Shown in pieces: positions 32,426 through 43,056 of a DNA stretch of 44,640 nt; position 1 is the stretch's first letter; each line of letters opens with the position of its first letter. A program made the position numbers and the translations under genes. The DNA comes from an uncultured Bacilli bacterium (GTDB lineage Bacteria > Bacillota_I > Bacilli_A > RF39 > UBA660): assembly GCA_947623935.1 (NCBI GenBank), contig CANQIE010000006.1, positions 1-44,640 on the forward strand, given 5' to 3'. The notes beneath the pieces were generated by a model. It ran no database searches, had not been told where the DNA came from, and saw only the letters and a program-made list of their open reading frames with translations.

Positions 32426-34063
32426 TCATCCTTTTCTTTTTATTTTCATTTTTTTTAAATCATTTCCAAAAATAGATTCCGTTAATTTATTATACCGCAT
32501 TAAAAGGAAATAGGTAACGCTTCCTACCAAAGCATAAAGTAAGATGACGAAAAGACTTCCTAACCTACTATCGTAAGAAAGAGGCACTACTTGACGAAGT
32601 ACGAATAAAACTAGAAGCATAACAAACGTGCATTCAAAAATGGTAAGAATTCGTTTTAAGGTCTCTTCGTAACGTACTTTTAACTTTTTATTGAAATAGA
32701 ATAAAGCAATAAATGAAGGTACTAAGTAGCCTAAAATCGATGCTGTTATACTTCCATAATAACTAGGAAGTCCCATCTTTGTAAAGGCATAAAGAAGCGG
32801 TACGTTAAATAACAACTTCGTAAGAAAGCCAGAGATTAAAGAAATACCTACTACTTTATAAGCTTTTAAGGTTTGTAAAATCGTCATACAAGAAGTAAAT
32901 AATGTCATGGCAAGCGCTGTAAACACATAATATTGATAACTCACCGTTCCATAAAGGATGGAGGCTTCTTTACCATAGAATAAAGTCCAGATGGGATCCG
33001 CTAAAAAAGATAGACCAAAGACCATCGGAACCGCTAAAAAGAAAAGCATTTGGAGTGTTTTGGTAATTTTATTCCGCACATCATCGTAATCTTTTTGCAC
33101 AAGACTTGCGGATAAATTAGGAATGAGGCTCACCATTACCCCCGTAGTAAGGGAAACCACAATCATATTGAGTTTAAGTCCCCATGTCGAGAAAACGCTC
33201 ATGATGCTTTCTGCCATCGTTACAGAATAACCTAAGTTGTTAACGAGTGTCTTGACTAATGTCATAATGTCGATGGTACTATAGAGCGACTTAAAAATAT
33301 CGATTAGAATAAAAGGAAGAGCATAGATAATAATCTTTTTTAAAATCGTTTTATCAGAAACCTTTTCCTCTTTTTTAACTTCGCCTTTACTGGCTAAAAC
33401 GTTCTTGTTTCTATGGACTACTGAGACCAAATAGAAGTATGAAGCAAGCGCTCCAATAGTCGCTGCAAAAACGGCTACTCCCACGGCATCTTTCAAACTC
33501 AAATGGAAAACTTTTAAAGTAAGAAAGCTTCCGATCACAATCACAAGTACGCGCAATAATTGTTCTAAGATTTGTGAAATGGATGTAGGTGTAATATATT
33601 TATGTCCTTGCAAGTAACCTCGGTAAACACTTAAGATCGGTACTACTAAAATAGCCGTTGAAACCATGCGTAAAACAAAAGTAACATCGCCTACACTATT
33701 GCCACCTTCAACATTTCCAATAATGGCTTGAGCAATAAAGGGAGCCGTTATAAATAATACAAGAAAGCAGATAACACCAAAGCAAAGTAACGTTTTCTTT
33801 CCTAACTTAAAAGCACGTTCTTTCAAGTGATCGTAGCCTAATGTATGGTATTCACTAGTCACTTTCGATATGGCAAGCGGAATCCCTGCCTGACTAATAC
33901 TTAAAAAAATCGAATAAATATTGTAAGCATATCCGTAGAGAGCACCTCCTGTGGATCCAATAATCGCATAAAAAGGAATCACATAGAGGACACCTAGAAT
34001 CTTACATAATACAATTCCTAAGGTTGCAATAAAAGCACCTTGGATAAAGGAGTTCTTTTTCAA
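32426..34063 (-). CDS. MOP-superfamily lipid flippase, YtgP/SpoVB-like (MurJ-type candidate)
   Basis: A 545-residue polytopic protein with about 14 predicted membrane segments across its length, starting KNSFIQGAFIATLGIVLCKILGVLYVIPFY. This matches the YtgP/SpoVB branch, some members of which flip lipid II. Charged residues within the first helices (K22-type, R/E in YGYAYNIYSIFLSISQAGIPLAISK) are kept. Translation starts at a TTG codon, supported by AGGAGG 9 bases upstream. It precedes the third FemABX gene by 4 bases, which supports peptidoglycan precursor transport over polysaccharide export. Confidence 0.85.
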   Translation of the reverse strand: MKKNSFIQGAFIATLGIVLCKILGVLYVIPFYAIIGSTGGALYGYAYNIYSIFLSISQAGIPLAISKVTSEYHTLGYDHLKERAFKLGKKTLLCFGVICFLVLFITAPFIAQAIIGNVEGGNSVGDVTFVLRMVSTAILVVPILSVYRGYLQGHKYITPTSISQILEQLLRVLVIVIGSFLTLKVFHLSLKDAVGVAVFAATIGALASYFYLVSVVHRNKNVLASKGEVKKEEKVSDKTILKKIIIYALPFILIDIFKSLYSTIDIMTLVKTLVNNLGYSVTMAESIMSVFSTWGLKLNMIVVSLTTGVMVSLIPNLSASLVQKDYDDVRNKITKTLQMLFFLAVPMVFGLSFLADPIWTLFYGKEASILYGTVSYQYYVFTALAMTLFTSCMTILQTLKAYKVVGISLISGFLTKLLFNVPLLYAFTKMGLPSYYGSITASILGYLVPSFIALFYFNKKLKVRYEETLKRILTIFECTFVMLLVLFVLRQVVPLSYDSRLGSLFVILLYALVGSVTYFLLMRYNKLTESIFGNDLKKMKIKRKG

Positions 34064-34133
34064 GTTTTTTATCCTCCTTTCTACTTCTTATTATATGATA
34101 CCACAAAACCACTATTTTGACACCTTTTAGGCC

Positions 34134-34159
34134 ACAAAAAAAGAGATTTTCATCTCTTT
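34134..34159 (-). terminator. Terminator of the hypothetical gene at 34166-34918
   Basis: On the minus strand AAAGAGAT and ATCTCTTT pair perfectly around a 4-base loop and run into TTTT. Confidence 0.8.
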
Positions 34160-34165
34160 CTATCA

Positions 34166-34918
34166 CTATTTATAGTAAATAACAGGTTTATCACTAAAGA
34201 CTAATTCATTAAGATCATGAAGTGCATCTTTACTGTAAGTACTCATGGAGAAAGTCGTTTCTTTATCTACGGTAACATCGTATTCACAAGAAGTAGGTTC
34301 TAGAATGTTCTTTCTACTTTGATTAGTACAAGTTGCTTTTACTTCTTGAGAAGCCATAGGTAGTAATGGACTTTTACGAAGTGATTTTAAATAATCTTCT
34401 AAGTCCATCTTTTCATCATAAGTTAAAGACATAGCCCCCATCATTTTTTCATCATATGTTTGATGTGATAAATAGTATTGATCAATAATCGGATAATCGA
34501 CCATTTCATCGTGGTTAGCAATAGTCTGTTTAATGACATCTACTGTACCATCTTCATTAGTTTGAAGTCCAAAGAATTTAGCAATAATACGATTATTCTT
34601 AGATGTTGTAGCCGTTGTAAAAGTAGCAAAAGTATATTCTTTTGTTACATCATCTAAAGATGAAACCGCTACTTGTATTTCATTATTATCTAAGAAAGCT
34701 TTGGTTATCTCTACACGAGCAGTGTTATTTTCTCCTACTAACTTTTGGACTTTTCCTTCTTCATTTTTTACTTCTTGTAAATCATATCCTCTTAATCCTG
34801 CGATTAAATCGACACAAATGGTTCTATCTCTTCCTATGCTAAGTGGTAAAAAGTGAATAATTTTATCGACATTGTGGTACTGATCGTAATCGTAATGTCC
34901 TTCATCAATATAAACCAT
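34166..34918 (-). CDS. Hypothetical protein
   Basis: A 250-residue protein I do not recognise. It has no signal peptide or membrane helix. The sequence is rich in Thr, Asp and Lys, with strand-like stretches (IQVAVSSLDDVTKEYTFATFTTATTS) and a helical centre (YDEKMDLEDYLKSLRKSP). Two cysteines lie near residues 200-215. A GGGGG-type SD precedes the ATG. It is a single-gene unit with a clear promoter and terminator. Size and setting recall the hypothetical at 29501-30352, but homology between them is not evident. Confidence 0.6.
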   Translation of the reverse strand: MVYIDEGHYDYDQYHNVDKIIHFLPLSIGRDRTICVDLIAGLRGYDLQEVKNEEGKVQKLVGENNTARVEITKAFLDNNEIQVAVSSLDDVTKEYTFATFTTATTSKNNRIIAKFFGLQTNEDGTVDVIKQTIANHDEMVDYPIIDQYYLSHQTYDEKMMGAMSLTYDEKMDLEDYLKSLRKSPLLPMASQEVKATCTNQSRKNILEPTSCEYDVTVDKETTFSMSTYSKDALHDLNELVFSDKPVIYYK

Positions 34919-34950
34919 AATTAATCCCCCTTTTTCAAAAGTCGTTGCCT

Positions 34951-34979
34951 ATTATAGCACATTTTTTTCATTTTGGCAA
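34951..34979 (-). promoter_or_regulatory. Promoter of the hypothetical gene at 34166-34918
   Basis: Minus strand TTGCCA (34974-34979), 17-base spacer, TATAAT (34951-34956). Confidence 0.75.
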
Positions 34980-34998
34980 GGTTTTTTTATGTTTTTCC

Positions 34999-36366
34999 TT
35001 ATTCGACTACGATCCAAGCATTAGGTAGACGCCTAATCGTACGACGTTCACCATTAAATGGATTGTTTAAGAATTGTCCTTTTTCATAAAGGGATGCCGA
35101 AGTTCCACCATCGAGATTTGCTGCATTATAAGCACCATACTGTTCCATAATCTTAGCCATTTCATAGAAGGTACAACCTTTACTATGACTTTGAAGTCCA
35201 TCAATAACAAGCATTAAAACAATACCATCTTTGCGTTGTCCAATAGCAGTTCTAGCAAGAGCATAAGTGGATGTTTGTTTTTTGATTTGATTAATGCCAT
35301 TGATGATTAAGTAAGGCCCCCAATCGACCGCATCCCGTATGCCTTCTAAAACTGCTTCTTCACCGGTAATATTTTTTAAAACGAGCTGGTTGTCGTAGTT
35401 AAACCCAATGATTCCTCCATTAGCAGGATATTTTCTAAAATTGGTTAACAAGACTCCATCTTTAATGACTGGTCCATGTGGAATGCCCCCATTACTGCGC
35501 CAATCCGGGTCATAAAAGCCTCCTGCATTCATAGCAATAATCGCTTTTTCTCTTTCTGCCATCACCGGAATAATTTCTCCATAAGCAGTATCATCCATTC
35601 CCATTCCTGAACTGGTTGCTAGTTTTACTTTCGAAGGATCGTACACCACCGCCATATACCCCTGATAATGATAAGTCGTATTTTCAACCACACCTTCAAT
35701 CTTTAAAATCTTATAAGAGTCATGATTAGGATTCGATAGAATTGCTTCTTCGTATTGATTGGCATAACTAGGTTGATTAAGTTTAAGGTCATCAAACGAT
35801 ACAATATCTTCATAAAGGGTATTTTGCTCTTCCTCTAAGATTCTAGTAGAAGCTACTTCATTAATTGTTTTATCATCGTAAAAGAATGAGGCTATCGGCT
35901 GATATTTCATTGAAGCAAGCGCCTTATTAATAATAAAATCTTTGACCATGTGATTACCATATAAAAGATAAGTACCAGAAGTAATTAGTAAAAAGTAACC
36001 AAGTAAAAGAAACAATAATACTTTTCCTTTTCTCGTAAATGCTTTTTTCTTTTTAAAATCAATTTTAAGGAAAAGATAAATGCCACTCAAAACTAAAAGC
36101 AACAAGAAAAGCACCAGTAAAGTCATCACCACTGGAAAAGAGATCAAAATAGACTTATTTAAAGCCATCATGTATAAAGGAATGAGGGTAATAAGTAAAA
36201 AAACAGAACACACAAAAAGGAAAGTCATTAATTTAACTTTCTTTTTTTCTTTTTTAGGAGTCCTCTTTCTGGGACGATTTATCTTTTGCTTCTCGGCAAG
36301 TATTTCTTTTTTTAAATCTTTAATCTCTCTTGTTGCTCCAATCACTTCTGGATCGAACTTGGCCAT
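34999..36366 (-). CDS. Membrane-bound phosphodiester glycosidase (NAGPA-domain protein)
   Basis: A 455-residue protein with a Lys/Arg-rich cytoplasmic start (about 10-45), three membrane segments (about 46-66, 73-98 and 115-137), and an extracytoplasmic NAGPA-like domain (about 225-455). Family landmarks are AIIAMNAGGFYDPDWRSNGGIPHGPVIKDG, AVDWGPYLIINGINQ, RTAIGQRKDGIVLMLVIDGLQ and the NLDGGTSASLYEKG motif. Bacterial members cleave sugar-phosphodiester bonds in envelope glycopolymers or exopolysaccharides. The gene follows the small membrane protein at 36380 by 13 bases. The natural polymer substrate cannot be determined here. Confidence 0.85.
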   Translation of the reverse strand: MAKFDPEVIGATREIKDLKKEILAEKQKINRPRKRTPKKEKKKVKLMTFLFVCSVFLLITLIPLYMMALNKSILISFPVVMTLLVLFLLLLVLSGIYLFLKIDFKKKKAFTRKGKVLLFLLLGYFLLITSGTYLLYGNHMVKDFIINKALASMKYQPIASFFYDDKTINEVASTRILEEEQNTLYEDIVSFDDLKLNQPSYANQYEEAILSNPNHDSYKILKIEGVVENTTYHYQGYMAVVYDPSKVKLATSSGMGMDDTAYGEIIPVMAEREKAIIAMNAGGFYDPDWRSNGGIPHGPVIKDGVLLTNFRKYPANGGIIGFNYDNQLVLKNITGEEAVLEGIRDAVDWGPYLIINGINQIKKQTSTYALARTAIGQRKDGIVLMLVIDGLQSHSKGCTFYEMAKIMEQYGAYNAANLDGGTSASLYEKGQFLNNPFNGERRTIRRLPNAWIVVE

Positions 36367-36379
36367 ATAATCCCCTCAT

Positions 36380-36931
36380 TTATGCTCCTAGGTAGATGCC
36401 ATCGTTATCAAAGTCAAGATAACTATTTCGAACTTGTGAAGTGAAATGATGAAGCACTTCATCCTTTGTCCAAGCATTATACTCATCTACCGCATGGTTA
36501 TAGCATAATATCATTTTAACATAAGTGTTGATGATTGTCTCATAATTTTTTTGAAAAACAGCACACTTCGTCATGATTTCGCTATTAGCAAAGGAAGAAG
36601 TCTTACAAGTATTTTTTAAAACAGAGGTAGAACTATCCATATCTATCATAATTTGTTCAATTTGATTTAGGGTATCTAAGGTTACTTCTTGATTTTCTTT
36701 CATATCTTCAAAGTAAAAACCAAATACCTCTTGGAATTTAGCAAGTTGTTCTTCAAAACTTTTCGTTTGATCATTAAATGCTAAATATTCTTTACGCACA
36801 TTTAACACGATCTCCTTTTGCGTATGGACATCGTTTCGATACGAAGTAAGAAACATCAAAAAACAACCTGAAGATATCATTAAAACAGCTACAATTACTA
36901 AAAAAAGAGCAAAGTAATAAGGTTTTTTCAT
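36380..36931 (-). CDS. Small membrane-anchored hypothetical protein
   Basis: A 183-residue protein with one N-terminal membrane segment (about 5-30, YYFALFLVIVAVLMISSGCFLMFL) and a helical exterior domain (about 35-165) with alternating hydrophobic and charged residues. The SSGC at 21-24 is not an ideal lipobox for a signal of this length, so a simple membrane anchor is preferred. The ATG at 36931 was chosen because GAGGTGAG precedes it; the open frame upstream to 37012 lacks an SD. It lies just before the phosphodiester glycosidase gene and may act with it. Function unknown. Confidence 0.65.
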   Translation of the reverse strand: MKKPYYFALFLVIVAVLMISSGCFLMFLTSYRNDVHTQKEIVLNVRKEYLAFNDQTKSFEEQLAKFQEVFGFYFEDMKENQEVTLDTLNQIEQIMIDMDSSTSVLKNTCKTSSFANSEIMTKCAVFQKNYETIINTYVKMILCYNHAVDEYNAWTKDEVLHHFTSQVRNSYLDFDNDGIYLGA

Positions 36932-36995
36932 TTTTCTCACCTCAAGTACAACTATAAATGATTTTACACTTTTTGAAAAGAAGATTGACATAAAA

Positions 36996-37019
36996 AAATC
37001 TGTGCTTAACACAGATTTT
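36996..37019 (-). terminator. ligA terminator
   Basis: On the minus strand AATCTGTG and CACAGATT pair around a short loop, followed by TTTTTT. Confidence 0.85.
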
Positions 37020-37022
37020 ACA

Positions 37023-39032
<2,010 letters not shown>

Positions 39033-39060
39033 CTATATTTATTGTATCACAAAAGATATA

Positions 39061-39088
39061 AAAAGTAGTATTTTTTGATACTACTTTT
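39061..39088 (-). terminator. Terminator at the end of the nucleotidyltransferase gene
   Basis: Perfect 10-bp arms AAAAGTAGTA and TACTACTTTT around an 8-base loop overlap the last codons of the gene. Confidence 0.7.
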
Positions 39089-39992
39089 GCCATAAAGAGT
39101 AAGGATATTTGCCTTCCTCACACATCTTTTTAAGAGCCTCGACCACCATCTCTTTATCTTCCTTGTAAGTAACGCCTTGCCATACCGCTTTAGTAGGTAA
39201 AACTCTTACTTTTGCTTTATGCTCATGAATCATTTCATAGAGACTTTCGGAAATTAAAAACTCACATTTGTCTAACTGATTTTTATTCGCTTCTAAAAAT
39301 GAAGGGAATTGTTCTTCTAGTTTTTCAAAAAGACTAGGGAAGAAGCCAAATAAATTCATCGATACATATTGGTCTTCCTTCATTTCAAAAGGAGCATCTC
39401 CACTTAACGGTGAAGCTATAATTTTACCTTCTACTTTTTCAAGACTACTTTCTACCATCTTAGTTAAGTAACCATTTTCTTCTTCACACACTCCACGTTT
39501 GACACTACCATGATCAGTAAGGGTATTTTTCGCAAGATATCCAACCGTTAAATACGTATCTTGGTTAGTTTCATTATCTAGAAAATCAGAGACCACTTTA
39601 AAGCCATCATAATCGTAGAAATCATCGGCATTAATGACCGCAAAAGGCTCTTTGATAACGTCTCTTGCTGCAAGAATTGCCTGCGAAGTACCTAAAGGTT
39701 TGGTCCTATCCGCTGGTAAAGTAAATCCTTTCGGAATATCTTCTAAGGTTTGGAAAACATACTCGACTTGAATCTTATCCTCAACTCTTTTTCCAATCGT
39801 CTCTTTGAAAACTTCTTCCATTTCCTTTTTAATGATGAACACCACTTTCGTAAAACCACATCTTAATGCATCATAAATCGAGTAATCAATTAAAAATTCA
39901 CCACTAGGGCCCATCGGTTCAATTTGTTTTAAGCCACCAAACCTACTTCCCATTCCTGCCGCCATAATAAGCAATGTTTTTTCTTTTTTCAT
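39081..39992 (-). CDS. Sugar-nucleotide/sugar-phosphate nucleotidyltransferase
   Basis: A 303-residue NTP-transferase. The N-terminal signature LLIMAAGMGSRFGGLKQIEPMGPSGEFLIDYS (nucleotide-binding GxGxR/Gx plus Lys) and the metal-binding VINADDFYDYDGF block place it with GlmU/RfbA/GalU-type enzymes. The substrate sugar is not clear, and it lacks a C-terminal beta-helix, unlike GlmU. It is the last gene of the helicase unit, 11 bases after the small hypothetical, and likely contributes to envelope polymer synthesis (inference). Confidence 0.85.
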   Translation of the reverse strand: MKKEKTLLIMAAGMGSRFGGLKQIEPMGPSGEFLIDYSIYDALRCGFTKVVFIIKKEMEEVFKETIGKRVEDKIQVEYVFQTLEDIPKGFTLPADRTKPLGTSQAILAARDVIKEPFAVINADDFYDYDGFKVVSDFLDNETNQDTYLTVGYLAKNTLTDHGSVKRGVCEEENGYLTKMVESSLEKVEGKIIASPLSGDAPFEMKEDQYVSMNLFGFFPSLFEKLEEQFPSFLEANKNQLDKCEFLISESLYEMIHEHKAKVRVLPTKAVWQGVTYKEDKEMVVEALKKMCEEGKYPYSLWQK

Positions 39993-40003
39993 ATTTTCTC
40001 CTT

Positions 40004-40393
40004 TTATTGATAACGTACTCTTCCATATGGACGGTACGCTTTCACATAATTTTTTGGTGTTGGATGAGCAAGTCTATCTTCTAATAAAGATAAACCTGAA
40101 AGAATCGAAGTATCTAGATCCTCCACCGATTCCCTAATCTCTAGATATTCTGCTTCGGCATAAGGCCCTTCATGTTTTTTAAAACCAATATCTAAGTGCA
40201 GCCAACCTAATTGGTCGATAAAAAGTTGTAATAGAGCTCCTTCTTGAAGCATTTGGGTAATCATAGGAAAACAGTAAAATCCTTTGAGCTCATCACCCAT
40301 TTCAGTAAGTTTGATACCTCTTTCGGTTTCACTTACTAAAGCTCCATAGAAGCGGTTACTCATCCAATTCACAAAGATTACTCTTTCCATCAT
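40004..40393 (-). CDS. Hypothetical protein, helicase-coupled
   Basis: A 129-residue protein with no recognised domain. It begins MMERVIFVNWMSNRFYGAL, has a mixed alpha/beta pattern (LQLFIDQLGWLHLDIGF), and ends in an aromatic/basic tail (YVKAYRPYGRVRYQ). No membrane segment is seen. Its start overlaps the stop of the helicase gene by 4 bases (ATGA), so translation is coupled, and the nucleotidyltransferase gene follows. The helicase neighbour could mean a nucleic acid role or simple operon sharing. Confidence 0.65.
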   Translation of the reverse strand: MMERVIFVNWMSNRFYGALVSETERGIKLTEMGDELKGFYCFPMITQMLQEGALLQLFIDQLGWLHLDIGFKKHEGPYAEAEYLEIRESVEDLDTSILSGLSLLEDRLAHPTPKNYVKAYRPYGRVRYQ

Positions 40394-42483
40394 TCCGCCT
40401 CTACTTTCTTGATACTCTTATGATTTTTCATTAATTTCTTAACACCTGCTTTAAAAGCAATGCTAACCAAGGTATTCGATACTTCAACAACTCTTCCCAT
40501 ACCGAACACATCATGATAAACATACTCTCCTACTTCGTAATTGACATCTTCTTCATGTAAATATTCTTTTTCATCTAATTTTACTTCAACCGGTTCTTCT
40601 TTTTGTTTTGCCTCAATCAAAGTAGGATCTAATTCACTTAAAAAACGACTTGCTGGATTGACTTGATCTTTTCCAAAAAGCATTCTCTTACGAGCATTTA
40701 ATAAATAGAGTTTTTCTCTTGCTCTAGTAATCGCCACATAACAAAGTCTTCGCTCTTCTTCTAATCCCCCTTTATCCATAAGGGAATTAATATGTGGGAA
40801 AATACCTTCTTCAAGACCCGTTACAAAGACATAATCGAACTCTAATCCTTTAACCGAATGAATTGTCATCAAACTGATCCGGTCTTTTTCATCTTTATAT
40901 TCTTCTACATCACTAATTAAACTGGTTTCTAGTAGGAAATCTTCTAGTGAAATAACACCATAGGTCTCTTCAAAAGCACGGGTAATCGATTTAAACTCTT
41001 CCAAGTTTTCAAGACGAATATCGGCTTCCAAGGTCTTTTCACTTTCTAATTCTTGACGGTAACCCGTGGTATCCAGCACTTTATCAACAAGTTCCGTTAA
41101 GGTTAAGTTTTCACTTACCCTTTTTAAGTCTTCAATCGTATTTTTAAAGGCTGCCTCTTTTCCTGAAGTAATCGCATCATACATACTTGTGCCTTCCTTA
41201 TCTGCTTTTTCAATCAAGTTCTGAATTGATTTAAGACCAATTCCTCTTTTAGGCACATTGATAATACGCATTAGACTAACATTATCTTTATCGTTATGAA
41301 TAAGCCGTAAATAGGCTAATAAATCTTTAATTTCTTTACGACTATAGAATCCAATACTACCTACGATTTTAAAAGGAAGATTGGCTTTTAAAAATTCCTC
41401 TTCAAAGATATGAGACTGGGCATTGGTCCTGTAAAGAACCGCAATTTCTTTTTCCTTTATACCCCTATTTAAAAGCTGTTTAATTTCACGAATAATGTAG
41501 AAAGCTTCATCTCGTTCATCGTAAGCACGGTAATAGGTAATCTTATCTCCTTCACCTTTACTACTCCAAAGATTCTTCTCTTTTCTTCCTTGATTGTTTT
41601 TAATAACCGAATTCGCTGCTTCTAGAATCGTCTTAGTAGAACGATAATTTTCTTCTAAAAGAATCGTTTTTGCATTTTTATAGTCTTTCTCAAAATTTAA
41701 AATGTTTCGATAATTAGCTCCTCGCCAAGAATAAATACTTTGATCCGGATCTCCTACCACACAAATATTTTTATACTTGTAGGCAATCATCTTTGATAAG
41801 ATATATTGAGCTTGGTTTGTATCCTGATACTCATCAATTAAAACATACTGGTACCTATCTTGGTAACGTTCTAGAATTTCAGGATGTTCTTTAAATAATT
41901 CAATCGGTAACACCAATAAATCATCAAAATCTAAAGAGTTATTCTGCTTTAACGTCTTTTGATATCGTTTGTATACTTCTAATACCACTTTTTCAAAATC
42001 ACTCGTTGCAAAACGTTCATAACCGATAGGTGTCATCAATTCATTTTTACATCCACTTATTTTATTCTTAATTGCATTGGGATTATACGTCTTAGGATCT
42101 AAATTTAAATCTTTTAAAATACGTTTAATAACAGTAAGCGTATCATCACTATCTAAAATAACAAAGTTATGGTCGTACCCTAATAAATTACAATTTTCGC
42201 GAATAATTTGTAAGCCAAAAGAATGGAAGGTTGAAATCTGTATATTTTTAGCCATAGCTCCAATTAAAGAAGATACACGTTCTCTCATTTCTTTTGCTGC
42301 TTTATTCGTAAAAGTAATCGCTAATATCTCATAAGGACTAATCTTTTTTTCTTCAATAAGGTAAGCAATACGCATCGTTAGAACACGAGTCTTTCCACTA
42401 CCAGCACCAGCTAAAACTAATAAGGCTCCATCGGTGGTTGTTACTGCTTCTTTTTGTTCTTTATTTAATGTGCTTAAATCCAT
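40390..42483 (-). CDS. pcrA: UvrD/PcrA-type ATP-dependent DNA helicase
   Basis: Superfamily 1 helicase for repair and replication restart. The 697-residue protein carries Walker A LAGAGSGKTR (about 24-33), motif Ia AITFTNKAAKEMRER, Walker B YVLIDEYQDTNQAQY, motif III VVGDPDQSIYSWRGA, motif IV LEENYRSTKTIL, and motifs V/VI in LMTIHSVKGLEFDYVFVTGLEEG and YVAITRAREKLYLL. The C-terminal YHDVFGMGRVVEV segment matches the PcrA tail. The length and tail favour PcrA over Rep. It leads a three-gene unit ending in a nucleotidyltransferase. Confidence 0.94.
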   Translation of the reverse strand: MDLSTLNKEQKEAVTTTDGALLVLAGAGSGKTRVLTMRIAYLIEEKKISPYEILAITFTNKAAKEMRERVSSLIGAMAKNIQISTFHSFGLQIIRENCNLLGYDHNFVILDSDDTLTVIKRILKDLNLDPKTYNPNAIKNKISGCKNELMTPIGYERFATSDFEKVVLEVYKRYQKTLKQNNSLDFDDLLVLPIELFKEHPEILERYQDRYQYVLIDEYQDTNQAQYILSKMIAYKYKNICVVGDPDQSIYSWRGANYRNILNFEKDYKNAKTILLEENYRSTKTILEAANSVIKNNQGRKEKNLWSSKGEGDKITYYRAYDERDEAFYIIREIKQLLNRGIKEKEIAVLYRTNAQSHIFEEEFLKANLPFKIVGSIGFYSRKEIKDLLAYLRLIHNDKDNVSLMRIINVPKRGIGLKSIQNLIEKADKEGTSMYDAITSGKEAAFKNTIEDLKRVSENLTLTELVDKVLDTTGYRQELESEKTLEADIRLENLEEFKSITRAFEETYGVISLEDFLLETSLISDVEEYKDEKDRISLMTIHSVKGLEFDYVFVTGLEEGIFPHINSLMDKGGLEEERRLCYVAITRAREKLYLLNARKRMLFGKDQVNPASRFLSELDPTLIEAKQKEEPVEVKLDEKEYLHEEDVNYEVGEYVYHDVFGMGRVVEVSNTLVSIAFKAGVKKLMKNHKSIKKVEAE

Positions 42484-42512
42484 GTTATTCCCTACCTTTT
42501 CTACTAATTTCT

Positions 42513-42540
42513 ATTATACAATAGATTATTTTTTTTTCAA
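42513..42540 (-). promoter_or_regulatory. pcrA promoter
   Basis: Minus strand TTGAAA (42535-42540), 16-base A-rich spacer, TATAAT (42513-42518). Confidence 0.65.
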
Positions 42541-42678
42541 AGAAAAAGTACAGGAAGCAAAAAGTATAATTTTTTTTATTATAATGACTAATTTTTTAGT
42601 AAAATCAATATTTTTCTAGAATTATATATATGGAACGTCCTAGAAGGTACTATTTCCCTTCCCGAAAGGAGGAATTCT

Positions 42679-42750
42679 ATGAGAAGAACTGAACATTATC
42701 TTTTCTTTATCATACTCCTTTTGATTTTAATTATTTTGTTAAAAATGTAA
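42679..42750 (+). CDS. 23-residue hydrophobic small protein
   Basis: ATG at 42679 is preceded by AAAGGAGG six bases upstream, one of the best ribosome-binding sites in the window. The product starts MRRTEHYLFF and continues as an uninterrupted hydrophobic run ending LLKM: a basic N-terminus followed by one membrane helix. It sits within the inverted-repeat unit. Size and composition recall type I toxins or other small membrane peptides, but no family is recognised and no antisense RNA was established. The strong SD is the main reason to call it a gene. Confidence 0.5.
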   Translation: MRRTEHYLFFIILLLILIILLKM

Positions 42751-42763
42751 AACCAAAAAAATA

Positions 42764-42784
42764 GTACCTACTTAAAGTAGGTAC
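42764..42784 (-). terminator. Perfect palindrome, probable terminator of gene D
   Basis: GTACCTACTT and AAGTAGGTAC pair with a single-base centre. On the minus strand it is followed by TATTTTTTT, about 140 bases past the stop of gene D. Confidence 0.5.
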
Positions 42785-42924
42785 AAATCTCAATACGGGA
42801 AATAGTACCTATCTTACCTAGGTACGTTCCTTTATTTATTATATTAGCATTCTTATTATGTTATGTAAATAGTTTTTTAGTATTTCCAAACAAAGTCTTT
42901 GATTCCCATATTTTACAATATAAA

Positions 42925-43056
42925 TCATTCACCCATAGAAACAAGAACAACACGAAACGAACCAGCCTGATTTCCCGCACCACCGCTCATCTCAAATTGA
43001 AACACTCCTGTGCCTTCACCGGAATGTATGGAACAACCGCCGCGAGCAAGCCATGG
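42925..43056 (-). other. Hypervariable C-terminal segment of gene D (VR-like)
   Basis: The last 43 codons and the stop. Nine residues lie between RGG and GVF, and the 22 after GVF keep the family length. Like C, it is richer in G and C than its surroundings. Confidence 0.5.

Larger units (their letters stand above)
42632..42830. repeat. Imperfect ~33-35 bp terminal inverted repeats around a tiny ORF (MITE-like or structured unit)
   Basis: The left arm (42632-42664) and the complement of the right arm (42796-42830) share GGAACGT, CCTAG and GGTACTATTTCCC, with short gaps. No clear target-site duplication is seen. The interior holds the 23-residue ORF and a further perfect hairpin. Confidence 0.5.

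Noticed and set aside
42060-42924. Phage or transposon remnants near the right end
   Set aside because: Only short inverted repeats and a tiny ORF are seen. No transposase or phage gene fragments were recognised.
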